Positions 10,001-19,308 of a stretch of DNA of 64,000 nt are shown piece by piece. A model generated the notes under the pieces. It had not been told where the DNA came from, searched no databases, and saw nothing but the letters and a program-made list of their open reading frames with translations. Position 1 is the first letter of the stretch, and every line of letters starts with the position of its first letter. Location: positions 48,021,129 to 48,085,128 of the forward strand of contig NC_087066.1 of the NCBI RefSeq assembly GCF_963678635.1, read 5' to 3'. The DNA comes from Symsagittifera roscoffensis (lineage: Eukaryota > Xenacoelomorpha > Acoela > Convolutidae). The translations under genes were made by a program, and so were the position numbers.

Positions 10001-13000
10001 CCACCAGGAAGCTCATCCAAAGGTTCCGTCCTCCCATGTGAAGGACCGTCACCGGTGTTCTTCCGGCTACGTAGATAGCTCCTCGATTTGCAGCGGCTAG
10101 TCGGAGATTCGTAGGAATCAAATCTTCCCGCGTGAAGCCCATTCTCTCCCAGGTTTTTATCGGCATCACACTCACCACCGCGCCTGTGTCCAGAAGCCCT
10201 GTGACTCCGATTTTTGTTCCGTTGGTGTCAAGCAGGTGTGCTGTCACATCTGCTTCATATCCAATATGTACCGCATCTTGTTCCATCATGGCGTCATGGC
10301 CTATCCTGCGGACTTTGAACTCCTCTTCACCCAAATAGATCTGCCCCATTTGGTCATCATCTGTTGTTATGTAAGTCCTGGTGTAGATGCTGATTCCATC
10401 CACGTTCAGCATTATTTGATACGGCCCATAGACCTCCAAGTAGCGTCCATGAAGTTTCTTCATGCGAGGGCCACCCGTCGTTAGTAGTGCTCGCACAGCT
10501 CTCGACTCAGTGCGTGGCTCCACCTGCCTCAGATAATCTGCATATGTGTCCAAATGCATTAAAGTGAACTCTGATGGTTCACTCAAATTTCTTATTACCT
10601 GGTGTCCAGCCACTGAGATTATCGACTGTATCTTCTTTCCCTGCGGCGCCATGCCGAACCTCTTACCGGAGATCACTTTAAGTTTCATATCTAAACTGCT
10701 TGGTGTTTTCGTCTCTTCGAACTCCGTTGCCTCGAAGGTATTCAGTTGCTCCTGAAGCTTTTCATTTTCCAGTTCAAGTTTCACTTTTTGTTCGATCTCT
10801 TTCGTCACCAATTCCTGCTGTACTCTATTTAAAGCATCCTTTGCGGCTGCCTTATAATCGATCTTGAAGTCATCGGCCGCAGTTGCTGGTTCCGGTTCAC
10901 GTGCTTCTTCTGTCACCGCTTGCATTTTCTTTGCCGCCAGCTCTTGAGGTTTGTCCTTCCTGCGTGCCTCTGCTTCGCTCAAGAGTCGAGCCTTGCTTGC
11001 TTTCACTCCTGACAAAGCTTCTTCATGCCTTGGATGCTTGATGTCTGCCACTGCATCCCAGAATTGCGGACAATCTGATTTAAAATGACCTTCCAAGTTG
11101 CAAAAGAAACACCTCGGGCCGAATTTCGCAATTACTCCTCTCATGAAATCCTCATGGTCCAACTCTGACGCATCTTCGTCCTCGAGGCTAAAGCCTATTG
11201 CTTTCATGCCTTGTTTGTAAGCTGGGCATGCTGACACATGATGGTCTGTTGAACTGCAATTAGCACAAGAACGTCTCTTGTCCATATCATCCCTCGGTTT
11301 GTACCAATTGTTCCCTTGGTTAGCTGGTCCGTTGTTAAAATTGCCATAATTGTTCTTGTAATATCCAGATCTCGAAGGAGGTTTCAACAAAAGATACTCT
11401 TTTGATTTGAGCCTCAACTCCTCCGGTGTTGGCGCATTAGTTGATAGTGGTGTGTAATGCGTTGCTAGCATCGTACGAAGTTCATCATTTTTCACACCAT
11501 CGATGAATTTTGAGGCTACGGCCAGGTTCATCCTTCGGTTTGACTCATCCGGTTGGCTGCGTCTTCTCAGCATTTCCAAATCATCGAGAAACTTGTCTAT
11601 TGTTTCATCTTCTCGTTGCCTCCGTTTCTCGAAGCGCATCATCGCCTGGTGCCCCTGCACCCCTGATCCGAAACGGTTTAATAAGATTTCGAAGATTTTC
11701 TCAGCAGTGTCACGTTGATACTGTTTCTTGGCCATGACACAGTTCAGGGCTGTCCCTTCTAAGTTGCTGGTGAGCGCGCTGCATTCCTGTCTCTCAGACA
11801 AGTCTTCTTCCTCGAAATGCAGCTTCATTACCTCTATCCAGGTATCAATACAGCCATCAGATTCGTCTTTGTAGCATCTTGGTTTCTTAAAGACTCTTCT
11901 GGACTTTTCACTGCGTTCATTGGTTCTAGATAACCGCGTCAGGAATGTCTCCAAAGACCTGTTCAGGGGTTCAAATGCTGTGGCCATTGCCGTAGCATCC
12001 CTTGAGAGTCCCGCTTGAGTGTCCTCACACCTTGTCGAAGGCTCTGTGTGCGGTGCATCCCTGCAATCCGAATCACCTTGAGCGTTTCCCGCTTGGCCCA
12101 TGTGACTCCTCCTCGGGCTTGTATGCCCCATGTTGCCAGAATCGCTTCTCCCAGTCGCATGTGTGCTTTGCGTTGGTCGTTCGTTCGAGGTTTGTCTGTT
12201 CCCCGTTGAACTCGCTCTACTGTTCGGGCCCCATGCTGTATTACCCCTTGTGGCATAGCCTGATGAACTGCCCCTGCCTCTAGTGGATCCATACGTCTTC
12301 CTCCTTTGATGTTCATTGAAGTTCACCCTCGGTTCCCTGCTGGGACCTCCCGAGTTCGGCTCTCCTTCTTTTGGTCCACTCTTGCTGCTTAGTAGCCCGT
12401 CCAACCTATCCATGATAGCCTGAGTTCGCCTCTCCATCATCGCATCTATCTTTGTGTCAAGAGACCCAAGAGACTGCTCTTGCTGAATTCTTAACTTCTC
12501 CATGTCGGCTCTTAAGCGTAACTCCCTCTGTTCCGCCTCTCTTGTCATTCGTGACAAGTTCCTCGTCATATGTTCGTCCGTTCTTTCTTTCAAGCGTTTT
12601 TCGCTTCTGCCAACTTCTTGTCTGTTGCGGTTTATTTCTTCCCGCAGACTTTCTCTTTCAATGTGAACTGCTCTTTCCAGTTCACTCATCCTTATCGACA
12701 TCTGTTCATTTTGTTCTCCTAAACTGCCCACTATGTTGTTTAAGGCTTCCTCTAGTGCTGCCCCGTTATCCATGAGTGGCGTCACTAGTGGTGGTGTAAC
12801 TCTGTCGGTCCCAGGTAGCTTCGTGCTGGTAGAGATCCGGGCCTTGACTCTCTGTCTTGACGTTTTATCATTATTTATTTCAGGATCCGCTAACGCGTTG
12901 CCAAGCCCTCTGGTTCTACTCTCTCCAGTTTGTGGCTCTGAACTTGTCCTAATCGCGAAGTCTTTTGACTGGCCTGGTGTGTTTGCCTCTTTGCTTATCG

Positions 13001-13667
13001 TTGTCACTACACCAAATTTGTCCATGGTTCCAGTCTCTCCTCCGACGTATGCCTCGTTCTCCTGGATCGAACTGTTGAGGCTGACCTGAGATCCAAAGTC
13101 CCCTTGCTCCTCTTCATCCTCTTCCTCCTGGGATTCACCGTCATTTCCTGCTCCTCCTCCCATGCTGAATGGAAAGATGTTTCCGAAGGTGTTCTTCATT
13201 CTTTCTGAGAATGATGATGACGTTGTTTGTTTCCCCGTTCCGCCTGCCATCATAGTGTTGTCTGTCGGAGATCTTCTAGTCGCCGTTACTTCAGTTGAGA
13301 TGTCGGACAGTTCCGACATCTCCTCTCGATCCAATGTCCCGGTGGAAGTGGCAAAATCATGGCCTTGTTCTACCGGGGTTGATTCACTCGCCAGCCTTCT
13401 GCCTCTTCCTTCCAGTCCATTTACTCCCTGGTTGTCGTTCATGGTATGGTCCGTATTGACCTCCACTTCTAACAGTTCTCTTCGCTCTTCTGAGGTCTTC
13501 TGACTTCTCGTTTCAACCATTCTGCCTGAAACCGTCCCCCTTTTGTCAGACCGGGATCGCTTGATCCAATCCACAAAAGGATCGGTCATCGTTTTTCTTT
13601 GCTTTTCAGGTATGAATTTCCTAGAGCTATTACCTCGTTTTGGTATCCTTGACTTGTCTAAACTCAT
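4065..13667 (-). CDS. Gag-Pol polyprotein of Ty3/gypsy-like element, with C-terminal macro-like domain
   Basis: A single 3,200-codon frame. In order: a Ser/Thr/Glu-rich N-terminus; a coiled coil at about 308-426; a capsid-like helical region at about 596-737; CCHC knuckles near 798 and 853; a second coiled-coil stretch near 930-990; aspartic protease DTGA at 1160-1163; reverse transcriptase with YVDD at 1645; RNase H DTDAS with D1793 and D1795; integrase HHCC zinc module about 2417-2455; catalytic D2483, D2542 and E2578 (exactly 35 residues between the last two); and a GPF module near 2713 (KKWRGPF). An acidic tail follows, then about 3035-3195 which resembles macro domains of the OARD1/TARG1 type. 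Gag and Pol are fused with no frameshift, so processing must rely on the protease. At 3,200 residues it is roughly twice the size of a usual Ty3/gypsy Gag-Pol. Start: first ATG of the open frame (MSLDKSRIPK). Confidence 0.95.
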   Translation of the reverse strand: MSLDKSRIPKRGNSSRKFIPEKQRKTMTDPFVDWIKRSRSDKRGTVSGRMVETRSQKTSEERRELLEVEVNTDHTMNDNQGVNGLEGRGRRLASESTPVEQGHDFATSTGTLDREEMSELSDISTEVTATRRSPTDNTMMAGGTGKQTTSSSFSERMKNTFGNIFPFSMGGGAGNDGESQEEEDEEEQGDFGSQVSLNSSIQENEAYVGGETGTMDKFGVVTTISKEANTPGQSKDFAIRTSSEPQTGESRTRGLGNALADPEINNDKTSRQRVKARISTSTKLPGTDRVTPPLVTPLMDNGAALEEALNNIVGSLGEQNEQMSIRMSELERAVHIERESLREEINRNRQEVGRSEKRLKERTDEHMTRNLSRMTREAEQRELRLRADMEKLRIQQEQSLGSLDTKIDAMMERRTQAIMDRLDGLLSSKSGPKEGEPNSGGPSREPRVNFNEHQRRKTYGSTRGRGSSSGYATRGNTAWGPNSRASSTGNRQTSNERPTQSTHATGRSDSGNMGHTSPRRSHMGQAGNAQGDSDCRDAPHTEPSTRCEDTQAGLSRDATAMATAFEPLNRSLETFLTRLSRTNERSEKSRRVFKKPRCYKDESDGCIDTWIEVMKLHFEEEDLSERQECSALTSNLEGTALNCVMAKKQYQRDTAEKIFEILLNRFGSGVQGHQAMMRFEKRRQREDETIDKFLDDLEMLRRRSQPDESNRRMNLAVASKFIDGVKNDELRTMLATHYTPLSTNAPTPEELRLKSKEYLLLKPPSRSGYYKNNYGNFNNGPANQGNNWYKPRDDMDKRRSCANCSSTDHHVSACPAYKQGMKAIGFSLEDEDASELDHEDFMRGVIAKFGPRCFFCNLEGHFKSDCPQFWDAVADIKHPRHEEALSGVKASKARLLSEAEARRKDKPQELAAKKMQAVTEEAREPEPATAADDFKIDYKAAAKDALNRVQQELVTKEIEQKVKLELENEKLQEQLNTFEATEFEETKTPSSLDMKLKVISGKRFGMAPQGKKIQSIISVAGHQVIRNLSEPSEFTLMHLDTYADYLRQVEPRTESRAVRALLTTGGPRMKKLHGRYLEVYGPYQIMLNVDGISIYTRTYITTDDDQMGQIYLGEEEFKVRRIGHDAMMEQDAVHIGYEADVTAHLLDTNGTKIGVTGLLDTGAVVSVMPIKTWERMGFTREDLIPTNLRLAAANRGAIYVAGRTPVTVLHMGGRNLWMSFLVVENLDDADQFILGRDFVRNFDVMIDLNNGLIRIRNPDRKYVKRPINRIITDENKVPVFLDRKVKLQPGQAVVAIFRMRNLNSLSDSKQVCLVPNPNSQSSVILGRSFSVTRNGLCVSVLLNTLDTTVSIQRGKKLGYALPMRTDYEETENSKKYSVKDCPYHANKDKILKRINELKSIHKLFSMKSETDDGLSSCSNFPERPSSYELDSDKPVLPEIEHLKGKIGEGDFEKLRDLLNRNAEVFSKHKADIGCCNFVEHEIELEEGAVPHREGARRMTPHKSEACRAEIEMLLEYDMIEPSKSPWACGVVMAKKKGGQLRFCCDFRYLNAVTIKDAYPIPRIDESLSKLGDAKFFTTLDLGSAFWQVPLRKKDREKTGFACELGLYQWKRMPFGLCNATATFQRLMAQALTGVTKKYGNLLMCYVDDVVIATPTLEDHIDRLDEVFGCMKRAGLKCKPSKCEILRDSIKYLGRMVDRHGVRPDPEAVEAVLTWKAPRTDTQLMSFLGFANYYREFIKGYADKVYPMQKLMRNKGKKFEWNDEAQVAFENIKRELCEAPVLGMPTEKGKYVLDTDASVVAISGILHQEQEWNGRTVLRPIAYGSKVLSDTEMKYGAPKAEMFAVVTFVEKYRAYLGSAPFKLRVDNRALSWLKTYSMDQSYIGRWIVRLDGYHMIIEHRMRDKHQNADSLSKKTEFYERLEQKQANQAEVKEGFSFLDKETYEALPLTRWLDKSGHPIPGHPELPVEKAAEIKILSKEDPVPLDLLLRSNLVQQELSRMNINSLSLLDKTVQVTPQLMRMLGGLLEREVTRDDPEWTAAVASLTVSEKVKIMPSRRQHEENERDCRTIVQQLVSSIPQEILTSTSYGQKGKESGRQKKTVTFVDRDKDGEVVEQNLLQDYLSGEKDEEKNQRSQDQHPGQGNLSGESEIDEKIPEEKQDLEKKVLSGEFRWMQRKYGHDLEERAVSSTTPSTDDKSESSKMNTYSDRDSTSGSELSELAIHTLLVETRARNLDREVYQDPDSDRYLIPSERVFDNAADDLETIAVSKRSISLLPQREVVRTDLQPFQQETQPLAKIWCVKMEEDTHQPNELNSQMRVMKTYLKARYRLSDLLRAQRNDRMTSNLKRWIENGAPDKGDLEEDSYRILRQYFMQKEGRLYLNKDGIVACRRREEDKVLYKYNAIVLPQLYQTELLFRSHDQMGHQGIDKVYQRILKRFEWPGMKKACEKWVTACLSCQQVKDPRKLRFPLQSIESSEFNEVVQIDHQKICMTDSGYNQVLVMIDHFTKYAEAVPCITASAEETCDHLINTWIARHGCPMTFQSDNGTAFVGELTKELMRRSQVAQAHSTTYHPQTNGLVERQNRTLVSMLRVYCSRYMTDWDRYLPQVMGAYNSTQHSTTGVSPHMMLTGHEKSLPMTFFYPEYEGKKTSPQVYVRDVIRRQQELNDLCRRNTQQAQARQRKRFDKKAAGAKAYSVGDYVWVFQNVIPPKGTKKLLKKWRGPFMITEVHQEGRFYRLSTGRAAHYENIKPHNPSTEDWCIPADMEEGDYLMMDPACEINEKGTREKNDGNEVVEEGTDTPLDLDPNEQIEVDDETLPYAEEDWQESEQTEVPKNMESDLPFTMQTRQKDGTRLRKKYNPYGDDFVVDRIDLKKIVEDVVGLEEITVSQDIDIVDDHNDEWVDDWSKPEVEFDDEQQQSNEQDLTNLRVLEWLNDMTSDPEKTSVTIQDVDRESAKYIKTERDDPSWAAQEGQLLIPASNLDLIPGMRSTGTPMDIFVRGVGVGLTHTENLIIKKLRIARETGNLEAETGEEPKKPDIGRVVESYFNLPNEYSSNIILTDSDFILTNRTCAVAITADMSFRTALAADFKREYKKVEFLWKQRPGIGGVAALPPAVSQIPGKYLCFLVTRATEKQHVEPENLVLSLTRLRDFLVEMDVKELSLPVYDPNRGRLHPRELFALVHVIFSDTNIQVYLHKKYYLSIG

Positions 13668-14445
13668 TCTTTATTTGTCACTTTCCTATGCCTACTCTTG
13701 ACTCAATTGCTAGAGACCTTATAGTTTTATTAACAAAAATAATGACACAACACAATAAATTTCACCAGATTCTATTAAATAGTGACCACGAATCCCTGTA
13801 TGTTGTCAGAGTACAGTTTGTATAAAATTTATTCACACTAGCCGATTATCGGTCCAAAGATCTGGAAACTAGCACAATATGATGTTATCAGTCAATTTAA
13901 AAGATAGTGTAGTCACTACCCAATCAGGCACAGTTTAGGTTGATTTAAAATCAAAAACAAAAATTATATATTGACACAATATGAATGTATATATAAAAAA
14001 AACGTATGTGTCTTGTACTCTTAGTCGGTCGCAGTACAATAGTCGAACCTGTCTTTTAAAGAAAAAGCTTTCCCTGCTTGGTGCTGCACCAAACAGACAA
14101 AACTTTGAAGGCAGTAATTTTCTCAAGTGGGCGTCTATTGCACCCACCGAGTACTGTGTTACCTATCTGCCTTCGGACTGCCCGAGCTAGACCTACTAAA
14201 ATCCTCAGGGCAGTCACTTTTCCCAAAAACGTATTATGTTTCAATCCACACCAATGAGTCACGCTCTTTTTAATTTAGACTTAGTGTCGCGAATATCCGA
14301 GTTCGGACCTGTTTTGTATTAGTCTGGTTCTTTCTGAAAGGCAAGTTACCAGTGCAGTCACTGATACCTAGCCTGTGTATTAATAACCTAATACCTCTCG
14401 CTTTTTAGTCTTTCTTTCGTTTACCTAAGTCCTTAATAAAATAAT

Positions 14446-14770
14446 ACCCCTCCGGATTGGCACAAATAGGACCCTTCCGGACTGTCAGAATATAGACCCC
14501 TCCGGATTGGGACAAATAGGACCCTTCCGGACTGTCAGAATATAGACCCCTCCGGATTGGGACCCCTCCGAGTTAGTTAATAGTAGACCCCTCCGGATTT
14601 GGACCCCTCCGAATTAGCAACTATAAGACCCCTCCGGATTCGGACCCCTCCGGTTTTGTGGAAAGTAGACCCCTCCGGATTCGGACCCCTCTGACTTTGA
14701 AAAATTTCGACCCCTTCGGATTCGGAGCCCTTAGCTCTGTCAAAGTAGCTTTTTGTAGTTTTCTTAATTT
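14446..14770. repeat. Degenerate ~50-bp tandem repeat built on CCCCTCCGGATT
   Basis: Two nearly identical ~50-bp copies (CCCCTCCGGATTGGGACAAA then ACCCTTCCGGACTGTCAGAA) start the array. They are followed by more diverged copies in which the CCCCTCCGGATT word recurs every 15 to 50 bp. Further single copies continue to 17,200 at 14777, 14852, 15068, 15419, 15894, 16130, 16155 and 17186. The core TCCGGA is palindromic. Confidence 0.8.
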
Positions 14771-16627
14771 CAGCTTATACCCCTCCGGATACGTTCTGCG
14801 TTGCTATTATGCTGTTTGAATTAACTGGGAAGGGTATAGGGTCCTTTCCTAGACCCCTCCGGATTGAAGTTAAGGCACTTATTTGACAATTCACACTAAC
14901 GGTGAAGGGTCTTATCACTTGCCTAATTTCGACTCTATTATGGTTGTCTTGTGCCTTCCGCCCTCCCTTTTTGTCTAGAACTGTCCTAAGTTACTTAGTT
15001 CAATCGCTATCAACTTTTGGTAGGGGTATAAGGGTTTTTCAGAAAAATTTATAAAACGTGAAGGGTGTACCCCTCCGGATTTGTGTAATTTGCTAAAAAC
15101 AATCTCAAAAAATTTTCTCGCTGGCTTTTTCGAGTAATTCTCTTTCCTACTAGTAAGTTCAGCTAATTTCTGATCTATTGGTACCAAGATCAACTCAATA
15201 TGCTCAGTAGTTCCAAAGTTATTAACTAAAACGTCTTTCTTCCAAACTCAAAAATTTTCTCTCTTATAGGTTCCGCCTAACTTTTTCCGCAAATCTGGTC
15301 CTTTCGACCTAAAAACTATTGATCTGAGCTCAGAAGGCCTATACTCTTCTAGTTCAATGCAAAAGACCCGATCTAAAACGCTATTGTAGAAAAAATTTGC
15401 GAAAAACTATGCTACCTGGACCCCTCCGGATTGATGAATCCACCAAATCAAACACGTTATGTTCGATTTCTCTGCAACCCGGAAGGCTTTCGGGTAGCGG
15501 ATTTTAAGACTTGTAGATTCACTAGTGGACGTTGTCCGAACAACTATTTTTACTGTCCTACCTCAAAAATTTCAAAAAATTTTCTAAATTTTTAGTGTTC
15601 CTTACTATCAAAAATTGGGAAAATTTGGTTTTTGGTACCAAACTAGTTCCAACCACTTCCGAACTAAAGTTAACCGGTTCTACCTATTACAGTAGTGCAG
15701 TACGATGTAACACACTAACTTAGCGCTTTTTTCCGTTTCAAAAAATATCGATATCTCAAAAATCGCGACTTGTGGGGGGATCAAAATATCGCTATTTTGA
15801 CCCTAAAAACCGGTCTGTTTTCGTTGTTTTTCACTGAAAATCGATATAAGACTATTAATATAGGCTATATAAATAATAATATTAGTAATAATATACCCCT
15901 CCGGGTTTGTTTATTATCCGAATTAAGGTGCTTAACTCGGATATTCGCAGTTCGGTGAAGGGTCACTACAGTGCAGCACTGTCGAGCCCCCCACAGATTA
16001 CTATCTTACTTTTTGTACCAAAAGGGATACAAAACTTGTTAACGATACCCAACAGTCGATTGTTGTTGTCGTTGAGCCCCTTCTTGTTGCTCCTTGAACT
16101 GCCTGCCGGGTCGGTCTTCACCCAAGACCCTTCCGAATTGAGCGCAAATCAGCTGACCCTTCCGGATTGAGCGCAATTTATCATTAACGTGCTTAAACGC
16201 TCAAATAACCCTACAGTACAAGCCTCACAAACGGGCTACAAAATTGATCGTAACGATCCTGACTGATATAAATGCCTGTAACAACAATATATCTATCAAC
16301 AACAAACGGGGGGTTTGAATCACATCTTGTCTGGGGGGATGATTTCTACTGATTTTTTACTTTTTTACTGTTTTTGGTTTTTTCGGTTATTTTTTATGTT
16401 TTTTGTTTTTCTTGGGTACTATACTACTTTTTGTTTGGTTTTGCTTATATCTTTAAGTGTTTTTGGTCACAAACCACTCAGGGGATGAGGGGTTCATGAT
16501 TCCCCCCACCCTTCCTGGTTCGTGAATTTTTGGTCTTAACTAGGTTAAAAAACTATTCACGGTAATCCGGAAGGCTTCCGCGTTCCGAACTACCCTTCCG
16601 CCCCGGCAGTTTAGGCCTATTAAGGGC

Positions 16628-16667
16628 GTTAATGTGAGCATCCGCTCGGCGCGGAGTGCTCGTTAAC
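16628..16667. repeat. GC-rich hairpin in retroelement leader
   Basis: GTTAA...TTAAC arms enclose GAGCA-CCGC paired with GCGG-TGCTC around a TCGGC loop. This is one of the few strongly paired sites in the leader and could act at RNA level (packaging or terminator-like structure) or simply be a relic of a palindromic motif. Confidence 0.6.
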
Positions 16668-17296
16668 GGTTCTGCCGGTCATGATGTTAAAAAAGAATAA
16701 CACCCAGGAGCGCCATAAAAACATACATGTAACATTCGCCCGGAAGATACATATCGACGGATAACAAAACTAAGTCTTAAGACGACTGGCTAGCGTCTAA
16801 ACAGAGCTTTGCATGTTTTTCACCGTCTCTACCAAGCCAGTACTTTTCGGTGGTCTTTCTTACATCAGGCTGACAAAAACGTTACTGTTCTCCGGCTTCG
16901 ACCAGAACGCTCAAATTAACTGAATTACATGCAAAGTTAGTGAGCTCATGGCTGGGTCTCTGTATCCCCAGACCACGAGGTCACTCCTAAAAACAGGGCT
17001 ACTACTTATCATATTACTATTGTTTTTGTTCAGTAGATAAAAATCATCATCTCCATCGAAGATGGATCAACCCTTTCCCCCAACTCCTAGCACCTCATCC
17101 TTGTCAAAACTAATCAAAATATCAGTTAAATTCAAGTCAGGACATGACAGGATGCTAAAATTCAATACAAGTTCATAAAAGTTCCCGTCCCGAGACCCTT
17201 CCGGATTCTTGAATCCGGCGAATCAAGCTCCTTAACCTCAGGTTCACGCTAACTCGGAGGGCTGGCTTCTACCCTTCACCGTTGTTCGCAACGGCC

Positions 17297-17328
17297 TTGC
17301 AACTATTGTAACAGCACAATAGTTGCAA
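17297..17328. repeat. 13-bp perfect inverted repeat (hairpin)
   Basis: TTGCAACTATTGT is followed after a 6-base loop by its exact reverse complement. It lies at the presumed outer edge of the retroelement and may mark an LTR end or a regulatory palindrome. Pairing is certain; the role is unknown. Confidence 0.75.
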
Positions 17329-17452
17329 CTCGGAACGTCCTCTGCTGCTCGGTAGTTCGTTGTTGTTTTTTAGTCTCGATTTTCGTACTGTTCGTAATCG
17401 CAGATAAAGTTGTTCTGTTTCTTTCTGCTATTTTAGCCAAAATGGCCGTTTT

Positions 17453-17478
17453 AACATTTCTCAGAAATGTTACGTCAT
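17453..17478. promoter_or_regulatory. Palindrome with TTCnnnGAA core next to a CRE-like site
   Basis: AACATTTCT-C-AGAAATGTT is a perfect 9-bp palindrome containing TTCTCAGAA (the STAT-type TTCnnnGAA spacing). It is followed at once by ACGTCA, which with the preceding T bases reads TTACGTCA, a bZIP/CRE-like octamer. The palindrome is seen directly; regulatory use is inference. It could serve the LTR element (minus) or be chance. Confidence 0.3.
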
Positions 17479-17788
17479 CACTTCGAAAATTTAAAATTTA
17501 GAATTCCAGAATCTTCTAGCCTTCACCGTTTGGCCAATCATTCAAATAACGTCCTTATCCGTTCTAAATCGCCAATTCGGAAGGTTCACTGCTAAAAATC
17601 CTGAATTCTGCAGAGACTGCATTTTGGCCATTCTGGTCGAATGTCACAAAAACTCAAAAATACATCCAACATAGACAATTCTATCTGTGCTATAATTGAG
17701 AAGGGTGGATTTTAATTGAAAATTCTCGGAATGCATTTAAATGGACATGATTTATTCATAAAATTTTGCCGATGTATTTATTCAGCGT

Positions 17789-17974
17789 TTGTACGGCCCT
17801 ATCCAACCTGTGCTCGTACCGTCGCATGAAAGTAGAGCTGTCTTATTCGACACAGAAGACAGAGTGTTCGCGAGTAAAGAAGAGATATATCAAAAGTGGA
17901 CCAGACTGAACCTTCGGTGGAAAGCTGGACAACCGAAGTCTCGCAATGGTCCAGAACCAAAACTTGTCTCCTGA
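17789..17974 (+). other. Short ORF fragment of unknown origin
   Basis: A 61-codon open stretch preceded by an acceptor-like TTTATTCAG at about 17,779-17,787. The peptide is balanced in composition (VLVPSHESRAVLFDTEDRV...) and looks more protein-like than its AT-rich surroundings. It lacks an ATG and has no recognised domain. It may be a relic of another transposon ORF or an isolated exon. Confidence 0.2.
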
Positions 17975-19308
17975 GTTATAACTGACTTATTCAAAACTCC
18001 TTGAGTTAAACTTGGTTACCCCATTTATGCTAGAGTTACTTATTAATTTAGTTACTCAGTTCTAGAGATCGTGCTGGTATGTGAGTACCCAATTTAAATT
18101 TCTTGAGTGTGTTTTATATTGTTATGTTAAGTTAGGGAGAGTTTTTAGGTTGATCCATCTGAAATTGATCAAAGGTCCACTCTAATAAAAAGTAACTATA
18201 CGTAAGGATCCGACCCTGTTTTTAGCGGCGTTCGCGTGTTTTAGGTAGTTTGAGACCTAAGTATGGGGACGTTCTTATTTTCTAGAGTGGGGGTATTTTG
18301 GTAGTGGCCTTTAAGCTGTAACAAAGGTTTTAGTCTCATGTCGCAAGTGAACCGAATTGGCTCCGACCGCTTGAGGTAGAAAAACACATGAGATAGTGTC
18401 CCTAACTCTTGAGCCAATGGTTTAGGGCCTATTTTTCTTTAACCTCATATGTGACTTAAGTAGGCGACTGTTACATATCTGTGTTTGTCGCTTTGAGGTT
18501 TTTCTTCTTTGAAAAGTTCAATTCGAACCAAAACGAACTAATCTTCTTTCATTTGACCGACGGGCACATGTTGAGGTGGCAGAAGTGACCTAATTTGACG
18601 AGCCTGATCAGTCCAAGATTTAATTGACGCATTCCGCTAATAGAAATTAGACGCAGATGAGTTACGGATAAATGGATCTCCTCCACCATGGTGCGAGCAT
18701 TGAACCATGGTACTCACAACAGATCATTATAGAAAAATGAACAAACAAACAAACAACTGAATTTTTATTTTGTTCAACTGCTTCTCTACGAATTTTTTTC
18801 AACTGATTCTCTACGAATTTTTTTCTGCGTCTGACGTCAAAAAATGGAATTTTTTGCCGTTTGATTTACAAAAACTTGACAACACAACATCAATGTTTGA
18901 GAAAATTCAGAGAAATGTTACACTAGTGAGAGGTAATCTAATCCTATATGTACGCATACAACTACATGGCGTGATTTCTGTTTTAACTGACGGACTTGTA
19001 ATTTTAAGTTCATAATTCCCAATGCTCTTAAGGTTTTACAGTGTTTCAAATTGTAAACGTTTACTTCTTAAGTGTAATTTTTGACTTTTATAAGATGCAA
19101 TATGTTCATCTCATTTTATGATATAACCCAGCTTAACCAAGTTTAATAAATGTAAACCTAATCTATTTCTACGCTGTTACCGTATTAATGCAACGGCCAT
19201 GTTGTATAGTTATTGAAATGTTTTATTTTTCTTCAAGATCACATTTTGATCTTATTCGATAATTTCTGCAATAATTATTTTAAAGGTGACTTTGAATGGT
19301 CAACAAAA

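Larger units (their letters stand above)
1..17330 (-). mobile_element. Giant Ty3/gypsy-like LTR retroelement, left-truncated by the window
   Basis: One transposon read on the minus strand: leader/LTR candidate on the right, then Gag-Pol, a 397-bp spacer, then a second long ORF that leaves the window. The Gag, protease, RT, RNase H, integrase order is that of the Ty3/gypsy (Metaviridae) class. Both ORFs are free of stops over 3,200 and at least 1,222 codons, which points to a young or still selected copy. The 3' LTR would lie left of base 1, so the LTR pair cannot be checked here and the right boundary is a guess placed just past the hairpin at 17297-17328. With over 17 kb it is well above the common 5-9 kb size of such elements. 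Confidence 0.85.
13668..17330 (-). other. Leader / 5' LTR candidate region of the giant retroelement
   Basis: No protein gene is convincing here. In the element's orientation this is the 3.6 kb upstream of Gag. It contains about 21 dispersed copies of a CCCCTCCGGATT-like word (plus reading), a T-rich stretch at 16,345-16,470 and strong hairpins at 16628-16667 and 17297-17328. One of the LTRs should lie here, but I could not fix TG/CA ends or a tRNA primer-binding site by eye, and the partner LTR is outside the window. Confidence 0.45.
17329..19308. other. Intergenic region between retroelement and desaturase
   Basis: Two kilobases with no confident gene. Visible items are a palindrome at 17453-17471 next to a CRE-like TTACGTCA, a short ORF at 17789-17974, an ACCATGGT pair near 18,686 and 18,712, and a CAAA microsatellite near 18,742. 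The promoter and 5' UTR of the downstream desaturase must start in the right part, but I cannot place them. Confidence 0.5.

Noticed and set aside
4108-13503. Many plus-strand ORFs of 60-240 codons across the Gag-Pol region
   Set aside because: All are shadows of the 3,200-codon minus-strand frame, with Ser/Cys/Phe-rich translations typical of antisense reading.
14446-14770. Regularly repeated CCCCTCCGGATT words considered as a CRISPR array
   Set aside because: Eukaryotic context, irregular spacers that are themselves repeats, and no cas genes.
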